Origin: Luscinia megarhynchos | Lineage: Eukaryota; Chordata; Aves; Passeriformes; Turdidae | Direction of reading: 5' to 3' | DNA: 64,000 nucleotides | NCBI GenBank assembly: GCA_034336665.1 | Contig: CM067568.1 | Location: forward strand, 45,054,770 to 45,118,769 | Shown: piece by piece, positions 13,209 to 64,000 of the stretch | Position numbering within the stretch: position 1 is the first letter of the stretch | How the letters are laid out: every line of letters begins with the position of its first letter | The notes under the pieces: model-generated | Databases searched by the model: none | What the model saw: only the letters and a program-made list of their open reading frames with translations | Told to the model about the DNA's origin: nothing | Translations under genes and position numbers: made by a program

Positions 13209-14011
13209 TACTTACAAGACACTTTTGTACACGAGATGCCACCTTTGCAATTGAAATGGCATCTCTGCTGAAAGGCTGCATTAGTTCCAGTGTTTGTATA
13301 AAAGATAAAACAAGTTTCAAAAGGCAGCACCACTCTGCAGAGTCAAGGATCCACTGAGTTGCAGCAATAGTGAAGGCAGTGGGGTAATTATGCTGGCTTC
13401 TGTGTTTACACAGTCCAAGTGGGAAAGGTTGAGATGTGACCCTTGAAGTCTATACAATACCTTCTAGAAGATGTGTCTGTGGTTAGAAAAATAGATTTTA
13501 CCAGATCCATGGCTAAAGCCAACCACTTTTGCTCTTCATCTCTATGCTACTTAAGTCAAGCATTTGATTCTGTCTTTGGGGGAGAAGTTTGGCTTTTATA
13601 TGACCTTTTCAGTATGGTTATTTACCAATGGTGGGGCTGAGTTAAGCACACAGAGGACCTGTGAAGCTTTTCTTTAATGCATGCAGAAAGGGTGCACAGT
13701 GCAGCAATGACAGAGAACCCTGCTAAGCTTCTGCTGGACTGGGGAATGCTCAGAACCTCTGAGAATCAAGTGCCAAGTTTGCTGTGAGATTAGGTCATGC
13801 TTCCACTTTGTTTTAGGCACAACAGTGTCAGAAGGAGGACTGGGGTTTTGTTCCTTGATTCTCTTAATCACACATCCAAACTAGGAAACAGTACCCAGAG
13901 AATAATTAGAGCAGCCTGCAGGTGATGCCTTTTAAGACCTGACAGTGTCTAGATAAATGGTACCTGGACATCAGCCATACCAAACACACATATTACAGCT
14001 CCACCTGTGGG

Positions 14012-61037
<47,026 letters not shown>

Positions 61038-64000
61038 CTAGAGAGGAAAAAAGATCATCAGTACATAATGTAAAACAGGTAAGTACTTGCAAATGATCCA
61101 AATTATGTGCCTAAAAGGAGAAGTAAGACTGTTGGACAAGTACCTGATCAATATCTACATGCCTATTATAAAGTCACCATATTTTCTATGTAACAATGCA
61201 GTTCTTATGAATTCATTTAAAATCCCAGCAAGATATTTTCCTCTTGATGTGCTATCCTCACCTATAATTTTCTAAGGCTTTTTTGATCAATACACCACCA
61301 AAAAAATCCCTTAAATAGTTCAATGCATATGACCAATGTTTATCTCTTGTGTTGTGATTAACAAAGGTGCAAAAAAGCCCAACAAATCACCAACAGCTCT
61401 CACTCCTCCAAAAAACCCCATCAAAATGAAAAAAAAACCACCACGGGCAGAAGTAAAGGAGGGTTACTTACAAAGAACGTACCCTTAATTCTCCTTCTGT
61501 AAAACAGTTGTCACTCAGACTTCCCAAAGCTGAATACCATTCTGTGCATTTAAATTCTCTCTGAGAGATAGATGTTTCAGCAAATAAACTCTGCCCGTTC
61601 TGCATCAAAGCCTGTTGACACTTTGAAGCGCAAACCCCATGTGGTAAGAGGGCAGAGAATGAGGATGTGTAAGGGACACTGAGGAGCTGGCCATATGCTG
61701 GAAGCCGTGGGGAGAGGAGACAGCCCCTGTGCTGCTGCAGGCAATCCTGCTGTGACCAGCAGCCCTGCCAGCCACTTCCCAGCGTTAGGAGAGGGAAAAC
61801 CTTAAGTTCCTCGAGGGGAACTGGTGCAGCTTAGAACCAGCTTGTTTCAGCAAAATTAATGTGGATTGTTGGATGGTAAAGGAAATTATGCATATCAAAG
61901 TTGGACAAAGGGCAAGGCAAAAAGGGCAAAAGGAAGGCAGGGAGTTTCAAAGAGAAAAATAAAACATCTTTACAGAGCTAGGTTCAGGAAAAGCCTGTTC
62001 TCATCCACGCTGGGGGAGGATGAGGAAAGAGAAACAAAGAAACAAACCAGGCCACATATAGCTTTCTCTCATCCCTACACATGCGCATTCTTCCTGAGCG
62101 TGTAATTGTGCAACTAATGCTTTCATCTTACACCCTGATTTACTTGGATGTTCAATTGCTCCTATCACTAAATAGATAATAATTTCTGAGTGTAACTGTG
62201 CTCTGCTCCTCCACCACCACCATGCCCTTGTGAGGCTGTCCTGGCAGACAGTCAAAGGCATGTGCAGGACCCAAGGCCAGAGAAGGGGAGCTAATCTGAC
62301 TCATCAGTTAAGCTGCCACAGCCCCACAGCTGCACAAAGGCACTGACCCAAATTACCACGGGGGTTCCTGCCATTCCCACAACCTTGCAAGCCAGCATGG
62401 CCACATGCAGGCAGCTTAGGAAATAACTTGGTTTCCTGATTTCTGGGCACACAAACATCCTAAACCAGTCTTTAAACGTACCTACAGATTTTTCAACAAC
62501 TTTTAGGTATTTTCATCTTTATAGCAATTCAAGAATGCCCTACAAAAATCATCAGTTCACTCATCATGTATGAATGAACACTACAATTCTCAATATGCAC
62601 ATCCTGCATTAGTAACCATTAAGACTTTGCAAGCAGAAGTTCTTTTCTTCAACAGGAGCAACCATCTTTAAAATATGCTAGTTACACTTCACCCTGTAAA
62701 TACAAGCTTATTCCCCTGAGAATATTTAAAAACTGGTTTTGAAAGACATATAATCATTCTTACTTTTCTCCCAGTATGCAGCAGCATACAAGGCTTCCCC
62801 TTTCCTTGAAGTTACAATTTAATACACAAATTCAATTTCAGACTGTGAAAATCTGATCATTCTGTTCGACTCTCAATAACACAATCTTAAGCACAGACAA
62901 TGACACAAAATCCTTCACCAACAGCAAAAAAAAACCCTATTACTTCATGAACAGTTCCTCTGAGGGCACTACTGGGAGGCTATTTGTCAGAAGGTATGTT
63001 TTCAAGAAACTGAGTTCTCACTACTTTCAGCTCTGGGTTTCATTCTACATCAGCTTCAAAGCAATACAGACCACGGTACTAAATACAGAGCATGCCTACG
63101 GGACACAAAAGCAAGTCATTAAGTGACTTGAGCGTGTCTCTTATTGGCCTAAGCTTACTCAGGTAGAACATCTCCATGGAGACTGAAGGAGTCACTCTGC
63201 TTGCTCTGGATCATACCAGACACGAGACTTAACCTTTGTGTGCTCGGGGCACGTTCATCTGTCAACCATAGATTCCAATCTGTGCACCACGGCATCCCAA
63301 CCATCCTTGGGGTGAGCACAGTGGCTTGAAATCACTCCTTTTAGAAAACACCAAGGGCTACTTCCCAACTGTGACACCATCTATACCATCCTAAAAACAT
63401 GCCAGCTACTTAAAGCCATTCAAACCACACCCTGCATCTTTGCACCAAGGCTTTGCTATTTTCTCAGTGAGGTAACAGATGGGCATTGGTGTGCCTGCAT
63501 GACCCTGTAAGGTGAAACATCTTTGGCTATCATAGCAAAGTAACTTACCAAGGTCAACCCTGGTTTCCCAACAAGGACTGACCTTGCCTGGAAATAGCCC
63601 TTTGAGTGAGACCTTCCTCCTCCCATGAGGAAGTGAAGGCAGACCAATGCAGCCATGGCACGGATGGACAAGCTAGAGTTTATAGAAAGGAGTGAGAAAT
63701 TAAGACTTGAGATAATAATGAATTATTAAGTTTCTTAATGTTTTAAACATAACATTTGGCAGTTTGCTCTCTCCCCTGGCAGCTTGCAGTGAAAATTTAG
63801 CTGTCAGGATTATTCCAAGGTTTCCTTTTCAATAATTTTTCCTATCCTTGCAGACATACTACATCATGTAATGAGAGATTGTACTACCCACTAGAAACAC
63901 TTCTAAGGCTTAAAGGTCCACTGAGTAGATATACCAGCCATACAAGTGTTTCAGAACATATGTGATTAAAGAGTTCCATTCCTTGGGCTTTCATTCAGAA
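61038..64000 (-). other. CCDC88C: part of CCDC88C intron 4
   Basis: About 3 kb upstream of the exon that starts at 61037. I looked for the preceding HOOK exon (expected to encode something like NLPNVLMIGRDPLSG) and did not find it, so it should lie beyond the window. No repeat or gene was recognised. Confidence 0.7.

Larger units (their letters stand above)
12740..14011 (-). other. CCDC88C: CCDC88C 3' UTR
   Basis: About 1.27 kb from the TAA to the expected cleavage area. It contains two perfect Pumilio-type elements and ends just past two AATAAA hexamers, followed by a U/GU-rich stretch (TGTGTACTTTTTGT on the minus strand). The exact cleavage point is inferred. Confidence 0.75.

Overview
This is nuclear DNA from a bird, most likely a passerine. 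The evidence is CR1 retrotransposon pieces, an ERVL-type solo LTR of a kind common in songbirds, worn MIR-like SINEs, and one long vertebrate gene in many small exons. There is no bacterial or phage-like gene organisation. Most short open frames in the window are chance frames inside introns.

One gene fills about 12.7-64 kb on the minus strand: CCDC88C, encoding Daple, a Dishevelled-binding coiled-coil protein that also activates Galpha-i. I could place 26 consecutive coding exons with GT/AG boundaries. Their phases join without a break into 1,911 codons plus a stop (exons 5-30 if the bird gene keeps the 30-exon human layout). The missing N-terminus, about 114 residues and probably four exons, lies beyond the right edge. 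Read from high to low coordinates, the exons encode the end of the HOOK domain (57.9-61.0 kb), a Ser/Pro linker (57 kb), about 1,130 residues of coiled coil (24.9-56.5 kb, with one 1,071-base exon at 38.8-39.9 kb), a basic membrane-binding patch (24 kb), a Ser-rich tail, the G-alpha-binding-and-activating (GBA) motif (17.4 kb), and the final exon ending in the PDZ ligand YGCV (14.0 kb). The 3' UTR runs to poly(A) signals near 12.75 kb.

The most interesting content is a set of exon-like segments inside CCDC88C introns that I do not recognise from the standard human protein. Each matches the reading phase of its neighbours: (1) a 159-base candidate cassette, or longer terminal exon, at 16.1-16.4 kb encoding a second GBA-like helix; (2) a terminal exon at 22.1-22.3 kb with its own clustered poly(A) signals and a Girdin-like FLR..KDK segment; (3) microexons of 25 and 41 bases at 28.4-28.7 kb that keep frame only when used together; (4) weaker candidates at 45.9 kb and 18.0 kb. 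Together they suggest a C-terminus that could be spliced to double, or to remove, the G-protein and Dishevelled modules.

The left 12.7 kb holds no protein gene I can support. It has a CpG-rich island at about 10.9-12.05 kb that looks like a promoter, perhaps for the next gene (GPR68 in human gene order). The 19-bp palindrome in the island carries a splice donor on each strand. Repeats: CR1 pieces at 8.2 kb and 48.0-48.8 kb, a 538-bp LTR with a perfect 5-bp target duplication at 53.8-54.3 kb, and MIR-like relics at 2.6, 34.9 and 40.8 kb.
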